NCBI RefSeq assembly: GCF_000007305.1
Contig: NC_003413.1
Location: forward strand, 186,001 to 250,000
DNA from: Pyrococcus furiosus DSM 3638
Lineage (GTDB): Archaea > Methanobacteriota_B > Thermococci > Thermococcales > Thermococcaceae
DNA length: 64,000 nucleotides
Direction: 5' to 3'
Made by a program: the position numbers and the translations under genes. Under the pieces are notes generated by a model. The model worked only from the letters and a program-made list of their open reading frames with translations, made no database searches and was not told where the DNA came from. Numbering within the stretch: position 1 is the stretch's first letter; every line of letters starts with the position of its first letter. This document shows positions 21,177 to 30,619 of the stretch, piece by piece.

Positions 21177-22184
21177 ATGGCCGAGCCAATCCTAAAGGTT
21201 GAAAACCTCAAGAAGTACTTCCCCGTAAGAAGAGGGCTCCTAGGAGCACTTAGAGGGGAGCCTCAAAGGTTCGTAAGAGCTGTTGATGGAGTGAGCTTTG
21301 AAGTTTACAAGCAGCAGGTTTTCGCTTTAGTTGGAGAGAGTGGGTGTGGAAAAACAACAACAGGAAAGTTGGTGATGAAGCTTCTAGAGCCAACTGATGG
21401 TAAGATTTATCTTGAGGGGCAGGATGTTACCGAACTTAGGACAAAGGAGGAGATCAAGGCTTACAGAAGAAGAGTTCAGATGATATTCCAGGATCCATTC
21501 AGCTCTATGAATCCTAGGTTTAGGATATATGACATCCTTGAGGAGCCCCTCTTGATCCATGGAATTGGTGAGACTAGGGCCGAGAGGGAAGAGCTAATTT
21601 ACAAGGCTCTAGAGATGGTTAAGATAACTCCACCTGAAGACTATGTAAATAGATTCCCACACATGCTCTCTGGTGGCCAAAGGCAGAGAGTTGCAATTGC
21701 TAGAGCATTGATCCTAAATCCAACATTTATAGTTGCAGATGAGCCAGTCTCAATGCTTGACGTTTCGATCAGAGCGGAGATCCTAGAATTAATGAAAGAA
21801 CTTAAGGAGAAGATGGGTGTTACATACCTTTACATTACCCACGACCTCTCTACAGCAAGATACTTTGCTGACTGGATTGCAGTGATGTACCTGGGAAGAA
21901 TAGTTGAGATGGGACCGGCTAAGGAAGTAATTGACAATCCACTTCATCCATACACAAGAGCATTACTGGCGGCTGTTCCAGAACCAATTCCAGAGAGAAA
22001 AGATGTAATTAAAGAAATCCCAATTAAAGGTGAGGTACCAAGCGCTGTAAATGTTCCACCAGGCTGTAGGTTCCACCCGAGATGTGTGTACTTCAAGGAA
22101 GGACTGTGTGACAAGAAGGAGCCTCAGTTAGTTGAGTATTCCCACAACCACTGGGTTGAGTGCCACTTGGCAGGAAAAATCTGA
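21177..22184 (+). CDS. dppF: Peptide-type ABC transporter ATPase, DppF family
   Basis: 335 residues from ATG 21177, again after GAGGTGG. Walker A is GESGCGKTT, the signature LSGGQRQR, Walker B VADEPVSMLD and the switch His in YITHDLS. The C-terminal oligopeptide motif GCRFHPRCVYFKEGLC is present. An insert RRGLLGALRGEPQRFVRA follows the first beta strand, as in other DppF proteins. It is the last transporter gene, but spacing of eleven bases to the next gene suggests the transcript goes on. Confidence 0.95.
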   Translation: MAEPILKVENLKKYFPVRRGLLGALRGEPQRFVRAVDGVSFEVYKQQVFALVGESGCGKTTTGKLVMKLLEPTDGKIYLEGQDVTELRTKEEIKAYRRRVQMIFQDPFSSMNPRFRIYDILEEPLLIHGIGETRAEREELIYKALEMVKITPPEDYVNRFPHMLSGGQRQRVAIARALILNPTFIVADEPVSMLDVSIRAEILELMKELKEKMGVTYLYITHDLSTARYFADWIAVMYLGRIVEMGPAKEVIDNPLHPYTRALLAAVPEPIPERKDVIKEIPIKGEVPSAVNVPPGCRFHPRCVYFKEGLCDKKEPQLVEYSHNHWVECHLAGKI

Positions 22185-22195
22185 AGGGGCAAAAA

Positions 22196-22702
22196 ATGGG
22201 GCTAAAGAAAGGTATAACTTATCCCCCTCTCTTTGTTGGTCTTTTACTTCTTTTGACTTCCCTTATTTTGGCGTATTTTTCAATGTATTCTACATTTACT
22301 AAGGAGAAATTTGAAGGAACACTTGAACCGGGGGAATCTTTACTTGGTCAGGCATCTTCAATAGTTCAGATAGTAGATGGAAACCTTACCCTCTTTTCAG
22401 AAGATGCGAAAGTAACCGTATCTTGGGGGCGTAAATACGAGTCGCTTGAGCTGAAAAACAATAGTGTTACGTTAACAAATATCACTGATTTCCCCAGGGT
22501 TATTACTGATTCCCAGGTTACTTATACACTTGAAATATCTGGTTACTCCTGTCCTTACTCTTGGATATCTCTTATTGCCTTTGTCACAATGATAACTGGA
22601 AGCATGCTTTCACTCTTAGGCTTTGCAAGTTATCTCCAGGGTGAGATAGAAAAAGTCAAAAAGGAGAAAAAGAAAGACACCACTGGTGGTGACGATGTAT
22701 AA
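22196..22702 (+). CDS. Small membrane protein, unknown function
   Basis: 168 residues from ATG 22196 (GAAGGGGC ribosome-like site). I do not recognise a family. A hydrophobic helix (about 10-32) and a second (about 123-145) flank an external domain of about 90 residues that is rich in beta formers and Thr/Ser. The last 23 residues are strongly charged (GEIEKVKKEKKKD) and would be cytoplasmic. It lies between the transporter ATPase and glucose-6-phosphate isomerase, and overlaps the latter by eight bases. A role in the envelope or beside the transporter is only inferred from position. Confidence 0.75.
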   Translation: MGLKKGITYPPLFVGLLLLLTSLILAYFSMYSTFTKEKFEGTLEPGESLLGQASSIVQIVDGNLTLFSEDAKVTVSWGRKYESLELKNNSVTLTNITDFPRVITDSQVTYTLEISGYSCPYSWISLIAFVTMITGSMLSLLGFASYLQGEIEKVKKEKKKDTTGGDDV

Positions 22703-23264
22703 GGAACCTTTTGGAGTGAAGGTAGACTTTGAGACTGGAATAATTGAGGGGGCAAAGAAATCTGTAAGAAGGCTAAGCGACATGGAGGGGTACTTTGTTG
22801 ATGAAAGGGCATGGAAAGAGCTTGTGGAGAAGGAGGATCCTGTAGTTTATGAGGTTTATGCAGTGGAGCAGGAAGAGAAAGAGGGAGACTTAAACTTTGC
22901 AACTACAGTTTTATACCCAGGAAAAGTAGGGAAGGAATTCTTCTTTACCAAGGGTCATTTCCACGCAAAGCTGGACAGGGCTGAGGTTTATGTGGCCTTA
23001 AAAGGCAAGGGGGGAATGCTTCTTCAAACTCCCGAGGGAGATGCTAAGTGGATATCAATGGAACCTGGAACAGTAGTTTATGTTCCCCCCTATTGGGCTC
23101 ATAGGACGGTAAATATTGGTGATGAACCATTCATATTCTTGGCAATTTATCCAGCTGATGCCGGACATGACTATGGAACGATAGCTGAGAAGGGGTTCAG
23201 CAAGATTGTCATCGAGGAGAATGGAGAAGTTAAGGTTGTTGATAATCCCAGGTGGAAAAAGTAG
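22695..23264 (+). CDS. pgiA: Glucose-6-phosphate isomerase, cupin type
   Basis: 189 residues, exactly the length of the known P. furiosus cupin phosphoglucose isomerase, which interconverts glucose-6-phosphate and fructose-6-phosphate and is unrelated to the bacterial/eukaryal enzyme. The metal ligands H88, H90 and E97 (GHFHAKLDRAEVYV) and H136 (YWAHRTV) are all present. The start is ATG 22695, inside the end of the upstream membrane-protein gene, so it may be translated from the transporter transcript. A palindromic AT-rich region follows the stop. Confidence 0.97.
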   Translation: MYKEPFGVKVDFETGIIEGAKKSVRRLSDMEGYFVDERAWKELVEKEDPVVYEVYAVEQEEKEGDLNFATTVLYPGKVGKEFFFTKGHFHAKLDRAEVYVALKGKGGMLLQTPEGDAKWISMEPGTVVYVPPYWAHRTVNIGDEPFIFLAIYPADAGHDYGTIAEKGFSKIVIEENGEVKVVDNPRWKK

Positions 23265-23331
23265 TTAACATAAAAATGTTAAAATAATGTTTTTAAACCT
23301 CTGCTTTTTTACATTTTCTTGGTAATGAAAG
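23263..23331 (+). promoter_or_regulatory. purS promoter with palindrome and shared pur motif
   Basis: A perfect inverted repeat TTAACAT-AAAA-ATGTTAA (about 23265-23282) is followed by TATA-like GTTTTTAAACC (23289-23299) and then TTTTTTACATTTTCTT (23305-23320), just before ATG 23332. A near copy of the last element lies at the same place before purL. This looks like a common purine-pathway control site, but no regulator is known to me. Confidence 0.5.
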
Positions 23332-23571
23332 ATGAGATGGAGGGTTAGGGTTCTTGTTAGATTGAAGGAAGGACTCAACGATCCAGAGGGAAGAGTCATC
23401 GGAAATGCCCTCAGGAATCTCGGCTACAGGGTTGAGGAGTTAAGAGTACCGAAGTGCTTCGAGTTCATTCTTGAGAGTGACAATCCAGAAAAAGACGTTG
23501 AGGAGATGTGTAGGAGGTTGTTAGCCAACCCTTTAATTCACACTTGGGAATACACCATTGAAGAATGGTGA
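23332..23571 (+). CDS. purS: Phosphoribosylformylglycinamidine synthase, PurS subunit
   Basis: 79 residues. PurS bridges PurL and PurQ in the three-part FGAM synthase and helps pass ammonia. The small alpha/beta fold starts [19 protein letters not shown] and contains [11 protein letters not shown], both typical. It ends in [14 protein letters not shown], which fits the family. The stop TGA overlaps the ribosome region of purQ. Operon purS-purQ, then purL from its own promoter. Confidence 0.95.
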   Translation: MRWRVRVLVRLKEGLNDPEGRVIGNALRNLGYRVEELRVPKCFEFILESDNPEKDVEEMCRRLLANPLIHTWEYTIEEW

Positions 23572-23576
23572 GAATT

Positions 23577-24248
23577 ATGGTAAAATTTGCCGTAGTGGTG
23601 TTTCCTGGGACTAATTGCGATTTTGAAACTGTCGAGGCAATAAAAAGAGCTGGTGGGAAAGCTGAGAGAGTTTGGTATAAAGATAGCATAAAAGATTATG
23701 ATGGAGTTGTTATTCCGGGAGGATTTAGTTACGCTGATTATTTGAGAGCTGGAGCAATAGCTGCTAGGCAAAGGATAATGGAGGAAATAAGAGAGCTCGC
23801 CGAAGAAGGGAGACCTATACTCGGAATATGCAATGGTTTTCAGATTCTAACTGAGGCAGGCCTTCTTCCTGGGGCTCTTAGACCAAATAAAATACCAAGG
23901 TTTTTATGCAAGTGGGTCCACTTGAAAGTTGTTGATGTTAGGACTCCTTTTACGTACCTTTACGAGGAAGGAGAAGTAGTGAGGATGCCAATAGCACATG
24001 CAGAGGGCAATTACTACATCGATGATCCCTCAAAAGTTAGGATAGTGTTTCAGTACAGTGATGAGAAGGGAAGTATTACAGAGGAAGCTAATCCCAACGG
24101 TTCTGTGTTGAATATAGCCGGAGTTGCAAATATGGAGGGAAATATTCTTGGAATGATGCCACATCCAGAAAGAGCTAGTCACTACTTCCTGGGAAGTGAA
24201 GATGGGTTAAAAGTGTTTAAGGGCATGGTTGAGTGGGTTAGGAGTTGA
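23577..24248 (+). CDS. purQ: Phosphoribosylformylglycinamidine synthase, PurQ glutaminase subunit
   Basis: 223 residues from ATG 23577 with GGTGAG at 23567-23572 before it; an ATG four codons upstream overlaps purS and is less well placed. It is a class I glutamine amidotransferase: the nucleophile Cys is in GICNGFQIL (near residue 86), and the His-Glu pair is in MMPHPERAS near residue 195. PGTNCDFE at the start is the PurQ mark. It makes ammonia for PurL. Confidence 0.96.
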   Translation: MVKFAVVVFPGTNCDFETVEAIKRAGGKAERVWYKDSIKDYDGVVIPGGFSYADYLRAGAIAARQRIMEEIRELAEEGRPILGICNGFQILTEAGLLPGALRPNKIPRFLCKWVHLKVVDVRTPFTYLYEEGEVVRMPIAHAEGNYYIDDPSKVRIVFQYSDEKGSITEEANPNGSVLNIAGVANMEGNILGMMPHPERASHYFLGSEDGLKVFKGMVEWVRS

Positions 24249-24277
24249 TATTTTTCTCGCCCTGAAGGAGGCTTTTA

Positions 24278-24356
24278 GATTTTAACATTTTTAAGTCAAA
24301 ACAAATCTTAAAAATTTAAAATTTTTACATTTTTCTGACAATAAGGAGGTGTCAAG
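24278..24356 (+). promoter_or_regulatory. purL promoter with shared pur motif
   Basis: A TATA-like TAAAAATTTAAAAT lies at 24309-24322 and is followed by TTTTTACATTTTTCT (24322-24336), matching the element before purS. A related TTTTAACATTTTTAAG lies upstream at about 24280-24295. The ribosome site is AAGGAGGTG (about 24343-24351), six bases before ATG 24357. The pattern suggests shared control of purSQ and purL. Confidence 0.5.
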
Positions 24357-26471
24357 ATGTTTCCCCATGAGGAAAAGTTAATTCGTGAGAAGCTTGGAAG
24401 AGAGCCTAACGATCTCGAAAAAGCCATGCTCGAGGTCATGTGGAGTGAGCATGTCTCCTATAAGTCGAGCAGAAAATGGTTGAAGCTGTTACCCACAAAA
24501 AATGAGCACGTCATTTTGGGCCCGGGAGAAGATGCTGGAATAATTAAATTTGACGATAAAACTTGGATCGTAATTGGAATAGAGAGTCACAATCACCCTT
24601 CCGCAGTTGAACCTTACGGTGGTGCTGCTACTGGGGTTGGTGGAATAGTTAGGGATATTTTATGTATGGGGGCCAGGCCAATAGCTCTTCTTGACCCGAT
24701 AAGGTTTGGCCCCTTGGAGAAGGAGAAGAACAGATATCTCTTTGAATACGTGGTTAAGGGAATAGCTGATTATGGAAATAGAATAGGTGTCCCCACTGTG
24801 GGGGGAGAAACTGAATTTGATGAAAGCTTAGATAACTACACTTTAGTTAACGTTGCTTGTATTGGAATAATGAGACCCGAGCATCTCGTTCATAGCTATG
24901 TAACTGAGCCTGGTTTAAAGCTGGTTATAGTTGGGAATAGGACTGGTAGAGATGGTATTCACGGGGTCACATTTGCTAGCGAAGAGTTGGGTGAAAATGC
25001 TGAAGAGGAGGATAGGTCAGCCGTTCAGATTCCAGATCCATTCACTGAGAAACTCTTAATTGAAGCAACGCTTGAAGCCGTTTACACTGGAAAGGTCAAA
25101 GCTCTTAAGGACTTAGGTGGGGGAGGATTGACCTGTGCCGCTTCAGAAATGGTTGGCAAGAGAGGCTTTGGTGCAATAATATATGCTGACAAAGTGCCCC
25201 TTAGAGAACCCGGGATGACTCCTCTTGAGGTAATGATTTCTGAAAGCCAGGAGAGAATGCTCTTCGCCATTAAACCTGAGGACGTTGAAGAGTTGGGGAA
25301 GATATTTGAGAAGTATGAGCTAGAATGGAGTGTTGTCGGGGAGGTTATAGAGGAGCCTAAGTTTATAGTTTATTGGAAGGGGAGAAAAGTTGCAGAGCTC
25401 CCAATAGAGCTTCTAACAAATGTACCGACTATTGAATGGCCGATGAAAGAATATAGAATCGAAGAAGACGTTGAAACTCCTCAAATCTCCCTAGAAGAAG
25501 CCTTCGAAAAAGTTTGGAGAAGTCCCAATGTAATATCAAAGAGATGGGTTTGGGAGCAGTATGATCATGAAGTTCAAGGTAGAACTGTTATAAAGCCGGG
25601 GTTTGACTCGGCAGTTTTGAAGATAAACGAAGAGTACGGTCTAGCAATTACAGCTGATGGAAATCCGACTCACTGCTATCTAAATCCCTATCACGGTGCA
25701 ATGGGAGTTGTAGTTGAGGTAGTTAGGAATCTTGTTAGTGTAGGTGCAAAACCTTTAGCCCTTGTAGACAATCTAAATTTCGCTTCTCCAGAGAGACCTG
25801 AAGTTTATTGGAGCTTCGTCGAGACGATAAAAGGTCTAGCAGACGCAGCTAAAGCTTTTGGATTGGCATATGTTAGTGGGAATGTCAGCTTTTACAACGA
25901 GGTCGTAAATAAACCTGTAAAGCCAACCCCTGTAGTTGCGGGTGTTGGAAAGGTAAAGCTTGAAAAGATTCCGAGGGGGCCTAGAGAGGGAGATTTGATT
26001 GGTTTAATAGGGGAGACCAGAAAGGAATTAGGAGGCTCAGAGCTATACAGAGTTTTGGGGGTATCTAAAGGAATTGCTCCTAGGGTGGACTTGGAGGTTG
26101 AGAAGAGAAATGCAGAAAGTGTTCTTAAATTGATTGAAGAGGGTTTAGTGAGCTTTGTTCATGATGTTTCACGTGGTGGGGTAGCAGTTGCTTTGGCAGA
26201 GCTTTCTACATGGTTTAATGTAGGAATAAAATCCGAGATAACAACATCTCTCCTTCCACTGGACTTTGCCTTCAGCGAGAGCCATGGAAGGTATATAGTG
26301 ACTTTTCCAGAAGAGAACCTTGAGGCTGTGAAGAAAATAGCTCCAATAACCCTCCTGGGAAGAATTGGAGGAGAGAAGTTTGAATTGAAGATAAATGGTG
26401 AAAAAGTTAGTAAGACAGTAAAGTGGCTGTCCGATGTGCACTGGAATGAGCTGTATAGGATTATGGATTGA
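24357..26471 (+). CDS. purL: Phosphoribosylformylglycinamidine synthase, PurL subunit
   Basis: 704 residues, the small PurL type that needs PurS and PurQ. It converts FGAR, ATP and ammonia to FGAM in purine synthesis. Family marks are MWSEHVSYKSSR near the start, GIESHNHPSAVEPYGGAATG (active-site His and PurM-like core), GGGGLTCAASEM and SESHGRYIVTF in the second half. The duplicated PurM-like architecture is complete. Its last 11 bases overlap a small convergent gene on the minus strand. Confidence 0.97.
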   Translation: MFPHEEKLIREKLGREPNDLEKAMLEVMWSEHVSYKSSRKWLKLLPTKNEHVILGPGEDAGIIKFDDKTWIVIGIESHNHPSAVEPYGGAATGVGGIVRDILCMGARPIALLDPIRFGPLEKEKNRYLFEYVVKGIADYGNRIGVPTVGGETEFDESLDNYTLVNVACIGIMRPEHLVHSYVTEPGLKLVIVGNRTGRDGIHGVTFASEELGENAEEEDRSAVQIPDPFTEKLLIEATLEAVYTGKVKALKDLGGGGLTCAASEMVGKRGFGAIIYADKVPLREPGMTPLEVMISESQERMLFAIKPEDVEELGKIFEKYELEWSVVGEVIEEPKFIVYWKGRKVAELPIELLTNVPTIEWPMKEYRIEEDVETPQISLEEAFEKVWRSPNVISKRWVWEQYDHEVQGRTVIKPGFDSAVLKINEEYGLAITADGNPTHCYLNPYHGAMGVVVEVVRNLVSVGAKPLALVDNLNFASPERPEVYWSFVETIKGLADAAKAFGLAYVSGNVSFYNEVVNKPVKPTPVVAGVGKVKLEKIPRGPREGDLIGLIGETRKELGGSELYRVLGVSKGIAPRVDLEVEKRNAESVLKLIEEGLVSFVHDVSRGGVAVALAELSTWFNVGIKSEITTSLLPLDFAFSESHGRYIVTFPEENLEAVKKIAPITLLGRIGGEKFELKINGEKVSKTVKWLSDVHWNELYRIMD

Positions 26472-26631
26472 GTCTCTCGTGCCATCTAAGAATCAAGAAC
26501 AGAAAAATGAAGAATATTACAATGTAGTAGCTCAGTTCATAGGGGAGATATCCGAGGATTCCCAGGGTGTAGACTATCGTAAGGATTAGCACAATAACTA
26601 GGAGCAATCTGTACAGCTTTTTCTTTTCCAT
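26461..26631 (-). CDS. 56-residue membrane protein, unknown
   Basis: A short frame from ATG 26631 to TAA 26461. It starts MEKKKLYRLLLVIVL and has two hydrophobic helices (about 7-27 and 33-49) joined by a short LGYLPYELS turn, ending RWHERLNP. The N-terminal lysines predict a cytoplasmic start. It follows nnr by three bases, and the end of nnr supplies GGAGATGTG, a usable ribosome site. Its last 11 bases overlap purL. I know no family. The clean membrane-protein composition and tight coupling to nnr support it as a real gene that length cut-offs would miss. Confidence 0.65.
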   Translation of the reverse strand: MEKKKLYRLLLVIVLILTIVYTLGILGYLPYELSYYIVIFFIFLFLILRWHERLNP

Positions 26632-26634
26632 ATT

Positions 26635-28077
26635 TCACATCTCCAAGATCTTCTTTAGTGCTATTGGTATCTTCTCTGCTACATCGGATGCTACAAAACT
26701 CTCCCCCTTCTCCTGGGCAACTAAGTCTCCAGCGAAACCTACGAGGAATGCTCCTGCAGCTGCACTCCTTAATAAAGAGTTCTTCAAGGCTAAGAATGCT
26801 CCGACAGTTCCCGCTAATACATCTCCTGTGCCTCCTGTTGTCATTCCCCTGTTCCCTGTTTTGTTATAGAGCCACACTTCTCCATCGCTGATTATGTCAT
26901 ACTTTCCCTTCAGAAGAACTACTCCCCCAATTTCTCTTGCTTTTTCAATTACAATCTTGGCCTTCTCTCTGAGCCCTCCTTCTGGTTTAACCCCAAAGAG
27001 TGTCTTAAATTCCCCTGCATGCGGAGTCAAGACAAATTCCTTTCCTTTCAGAATATCCAAGTTTTCACTTACTATCTTTAGTCCATCTGCATCTATTACC
27101 AATGGTTTTGAGACTCTCTTAACAAATTCTTTTACAAAGTCCTTTGTTTCCTCCTTAATCCCTAATCCTGGGCCAAGGACAACTGCATCTACTCTTTCTG
27201 AAAGCTCGAGAGCTTTATCTATGCTCTCCAAACTCAAGTTTTCTCCTTTCACTTCCCTAACAATTAAGTTGGGATCGCTTATCTTTTTGGCAACTCTTTC
27301 GGGGGTTAGGAGATATACTAAGTCAACGAGATAACTTGCTGATTTTGCAGCTAAGTAGGGAGCGCCGTAGTAGTTCTCGCTTCCCCCTATTATGAGGAGC
27401 TTTCCATTTTGTCCCTTATGCTCTCCCCTTCTCTGAAATGCGAATTTTACGTGAGCTGGTCCAGCCAAGTGGTAGAGTTCTCTTGGATATCCGATCTTCA
27501 CCACTATCCTTTCAAAGCCTGAGTATTCTTCTTTATCCCATTGGAAAGTTACGGCAAAGTCAGCTTTTACCCTTAAATTGCTTGGATACCCTGAGGGTAG
27601 GTCTATACTAACTATCTTTGCTTTTCCAGCATACTCGTTGATTTTTTCTATGGCTGACTTTATGGGTTCCTTCGGCTCGCCCCTAGTTCCAGCCCCCAGG
27701 AGGGCATCAATTATCACGTCAAATTCTTCAAGATTTAGCTCCTTTATTTGGCTGGAGTCTTTTAGAATCTCGATTTTTATAAAATCAAGATTCTTTAGTA
27801 TGTTCCAATTTAGTTTTGCCTCTTCGCTTCTGATTTTACTTTCATCACCTATTAGGAATACTGTAACATCGTTCTCAAAGCTCAAATGCCTTGCAGCAAC
27901 AAACCCATCTCCCCCGTTGTTTCCAGTTCCACAGAAAACAGCTATCCTTAAGTTCTTTCCAAACTTTTCCTCTATTGTTTTTGCTACACCAGCCCCAGCG
28001 TTTTCCATGAGCTGATAGGGAGTAATTCCGAGCCACTTAGCATTTATATCCCAAATGTAAACATCCTCTATCTTCAT
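26635..28077 (-). CDS. nnr: Bifunctional NAD(P)HX epimerase / ADP-dependent dehydratase
   Basis: 480 residues from ATG 28077 (GGTGTGTGAT before it). It repairs hydrated NADH and NADPH. The N-terminal YjeF-like epimerase domain (about 1-205) has LMENAGAGVA, GTGNNGGDGFVAARHL and VIDALLGAGTRGEP. The C-terminal ribokinase-like dehydratase domain (about 215-480) has VLGPGLG, VLTPHAGEFKTLFG, GNRGMTTGGTGDVLAG and an intact catalytic Asp in that last motif. The fused form is usual in archaea and bacteria. The 56-residue membrane gene follows directly. Confidence 0.95.
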   Translation of the reverse strand: MKIEDVYIWDINAKWLGITPYQLMENAGAGVAKTIEEKFGKNLRIAVFCGTGNNGGDGFVAARHLSFENDVTVFLIGDESKIRSEEAKLNWNILKNLDFIKIEILKDSSQIKELNLEEFDVIIDALLGAGTRGEPKEPIKSAIEKINEYAGKAKIVSIDLPSGYPSNLRVKADFAVTFQWDKEEYSGFERIVVKIGYPRELYHLAGPAHVKFAFQRRGEHKGQNGKLLIIGGSENYYGAPYLAAKSASYLVDLVYLLTPERVAKKISDPNLIVREVKGENLSLESIDKALELSERVDAVVLGPGLGIKEETKDFVKEFVKRVSKPLVIDADGLKIVSENLDILKGKEFVLTPHAGEFKTLFGVKPEGGLREKAKIVIEKAREIGGVVLLKGKYDIISDGEVWLYNKTGNRGMTTGGTGDVLAGTVGAFLALKNSLLRSAAAGAFLVGFAGDLVAQEKGESFVASDVAEKIPIALKKILEM

Positions 28078-28119
28078 ATCACACACCAAAAATAAAATAG
28101 AAGTTAGGGTTTAGAAGTC

Positions 28120-30615
28120 TTAGCCCAACAGTTCTAACGCATACTTAAGTATTCCTCCATGCCTTATGTATTCCACCTCTATTGGTGTCTCCACTCTAGC
28201 AATTGTCTCAAACTCTATAACTTCTCCATTCGGCTTCCTCGCTATAACCTTGATTGTTTTTCCTGGGTACAAGTCTTTCAGCCCAATTATATCGTATACC
28301 TCCTCCCCAGTTAGCCTCTTCCTAACCTCTGGATCTTTGAATTGAAGTGGCACAATTCCCATTCCAACTAAATTGCTTCTGTGTATTCTTTCGAAACTCT
28401 CTGCAATTACGGCCTTAACGCCTAAAAGAGCTGGTCCTTTGGCGGCCCAATCTCGACTGCTTCCCACCCCATACTGCTTTCCAGCTATTATTATGAGGGG
28501 GATGCCTCTCTCTTTATATCTCATGGCAGCTTCATATACACTCATTTCTTCTCCTGTGGGCCAATAGATCATCTTAAATCTGGCAAATGTGCCCCTCATC
28601 ATGACTTCATGGTTTCCTCTTCTGGCTCCATATGTGTGAAGCTCTTCTGGTTTCACCCCTAGGGAGAGGAGATACCTGCCAGCAGGACTCTCTGGGTCTA
28701 TTTTTCCTGCAGGACTTATGTCATCTGTGCTAATTCTATCTCCCAGGACTATTAAGGCTCTTGCTCCTTTAATATCATCAGTTATGGGGGTTAAATCAAA
28801 GAAGGGTGGTTTTCTAACATATGTGGATTTTTCATCCCACTTAAACAGTGGGCTCTCTTCGGTCTCTATGTCTTTCCATATAGAGTCCTCGAATAAGCTT
28901 GAATAGGCCTCTTTGTAGAGTTCTTCTCCTATAACTTCTTCAAGCTTTTTGACTTCTTCTTTGGTTGGGAGAATGTCCGTAAGATATACAGGCTTGCCAT
29001 TGGGGTCATAGGCTAAGGGCTCGCTTGGATCAATTGTTATTTTACCCGCTATGGCAAATACAACGACCAAAGGTGGGCTAGCGAGATAGGTGTAGTCGAT
29101 TTTTGAGTTTACTCTCCTCCTAAAGTTTCTGTTCCCACTGATTACCGCAGCTACTTTTATTCCTTTATCTATAACTTCCTCTACTTCCCTTTTTAGTGGA
29201 CCACTGTTCCCTATACAGCTTGCACATGCATATCCATTGACATGAAATCCGAGGGCTTCGAGGTAGCTTAGCAACCCAAGCTTTTCCAAGTACTTAACAA
29301 CTACTCTACTTCCTGGGGTAAATGTGGTCTTAACCCATGGTTTGGTTCTCAGCCCGAGTTCAACGGCTTTTTTGGCAACTAATGCCGCAGCTAAGATGTT
29401 ATAGGGGTTTGAGGTGTTTGTACAACTTGCAATTGCAGCCAACCCAATTATTCCGTCTTCAATCTCTACTTCTCCACCATTTATTCTAATTTTTGTTTTT
29501 TTCTCAACTTTAAATGAGTTTTTAAGATCTTTGAGTCTTATCCTGTCTTCTGGATGAAATGGGCCTGCCACAGAAGGCTCGACCTTTGAGAGGTCAATCT
29601 TAACAGTTTTGTCAAATTCGGGAGTTTCTTCTCTATAGAGCATGTTGAGTTTTGCATACTTCTCAACAAGCTTTGCTTTGCTCTCCCCTCTAGTCAATCT
29701 TATGAATTTTATTGTTTCTTCGTCAATTGGGAAGTATCCCACTGTGGCTCCATTTTCTGGTGTCATATTAGCTATAACAGTTCTGTCGAATGCTGATAAT
29801 GCCTCGACATTTCCAGTATACTCAAGGAATTTCCCAACCACTCCCACTTTTCTAAGCTTTTCAGTTATCGTGAGAACGATATCCGTAGGTGTTATCTCAG
29901 GACTTGGTTCTCCTTCAAGAACGACTCCAACGACCTCTGGGACTTTCATAAAATACGGTAACCCTAAGAGAGCGGCCTCGGCCTCTATCCCTCCAACACC
30001 CCATCCCAGAACTCCAATTCCATTAACCATTGGTGTGTGACTGTCCGTTCCTAGGACTGTGTCTGGATATGCAATTCCCTCTTCTAAAAACACTATTCTA
30101 GCGAGGTGTTCAACATTTATCTGGTGGATAATTCCCTTTCCAGGAGGGATGATCTTTAGATTTTCAAAAGCTTTAGATGCCCACTTTAGAAGGGAATATC
30201 TCTCCCTATTTGCTTTTAGTTCCTCCTTCATGTTTTCATAGAGGGAGTACTTGGTTCCGTGATAGAGGACTATTAGGGAGTGATCCACAACAAGTTCTAC
30301 AGGAATTTTTGGGTTTACTCTACTTGGATCTTTCCCCTTTTCTTTGATGTAATCTCTCATTGCGGCCAGATCAACTATTGCTGGCACTCCTGTATAGTCC
30401 TGCATTATTATGCGGGCGGGGTAGAAGGGAATATCCCCCTTTCTCTCAAAGATGTTTTCTATATGTTCATAACTTACCACTCCATTGTTGAGATGTCTGA
30501 GAATATTTTCAGCAAGAATTCTGAGAGAATAGGGAAGGGAATGAACATCAAACCCTTCCTTTTCCAACTTATTTAAGCTGTAAAATTTTATTCCATCCTT
30601 CTCTTCTAAATACAT
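28120..30615 (-). CDS. acnA: Aconitate hydratase
   Basis: 831 residues, somewhat shorter than bacterial AcnA (about 890) but with the same order. It isomerises citrate to isocitrate. Three cluster cysteines are seen: one in IASCTNTSNP and two in YACASCIGNSGPL. Substrate residues appear in TDSHTPMVNGIGVLGWGVGG near residue 190, and the swivel domain holds QYGVGSSRDWAAKGP. It lies four bases from icd in the minus-strand order gltA-icd-acnA, so the three are one operon for the oxidative arm that makes 2-oxoglutarate. Confidence 0.96.
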   Translation of the reverse strand: MYLEEKDGIKFYSLNKLEKEGFDVHSLPYSLRILAENILRHLNNGVVSYEHIENIFERKGDIPFYPARIIMQDYTGVPAIVDLAAMRDYIKEKGKDPSRVNPKIPVELVVDHSLIVLYHGTKYSLYENMKEELKANRERYSLLKWASKAFENLKIIPPGKGIIHQINVEHLARIVFLEEGIAYPDTVLGTDSHTPMVNGIGVLGWGVGGIEAEAALLGLPYFMKVPEVVGVVLEGEPSPEITPTDIVLTITEKLRKVGVVGKFLEYTGNVEALSAFDRTVIANMTPENGATVGYFPIDEETIKFIRLTRGESKAKLVEKYAKLNMLYREETPEFDKTVKIDLSKVEPSVAGPFHPEDRIRLKDLKNSFKVEKKTKIRINGGEVEIEDGIIGLAAIASCTNTSNPYNILAAALVAKKAVELGLRTKPWVKTTFTPGSRVVVKYLEKLGLLSYLEALGFHVNGYACASCIGNSGPLKREVEEVIDKGIKVAAVISGNRNFRRRVNSKIDYTYLASPPLVVVFAIAGKITIDPSEPLAYDPNGKPVYLTDILPTKEEVKKLEEVIGEELYKEAYSSLFEDSIWKDIETEESPLFKWDEKSTYVRKPPFFDLTPITDDIKGARALIVLGDRISTDDISPAGKIDPESPAGRYLLSLGVKPEELHTYGARRGNHEVMMRGTFARFKMIYWPTGEEMSVYEAAMRYKERGIPLIIIAGKQYGVGSSRDWAAKGPALLGVKAVIAESFERIHRSNLVGMGIVPLQFKDPEVRKRLTGEEVYDIIGLKDLYPGKTIKVIARKPNGEVIEFETIARVETPIEVEYIRHGGILKYALELLG

Positions 30616-30619
30616 CTAC

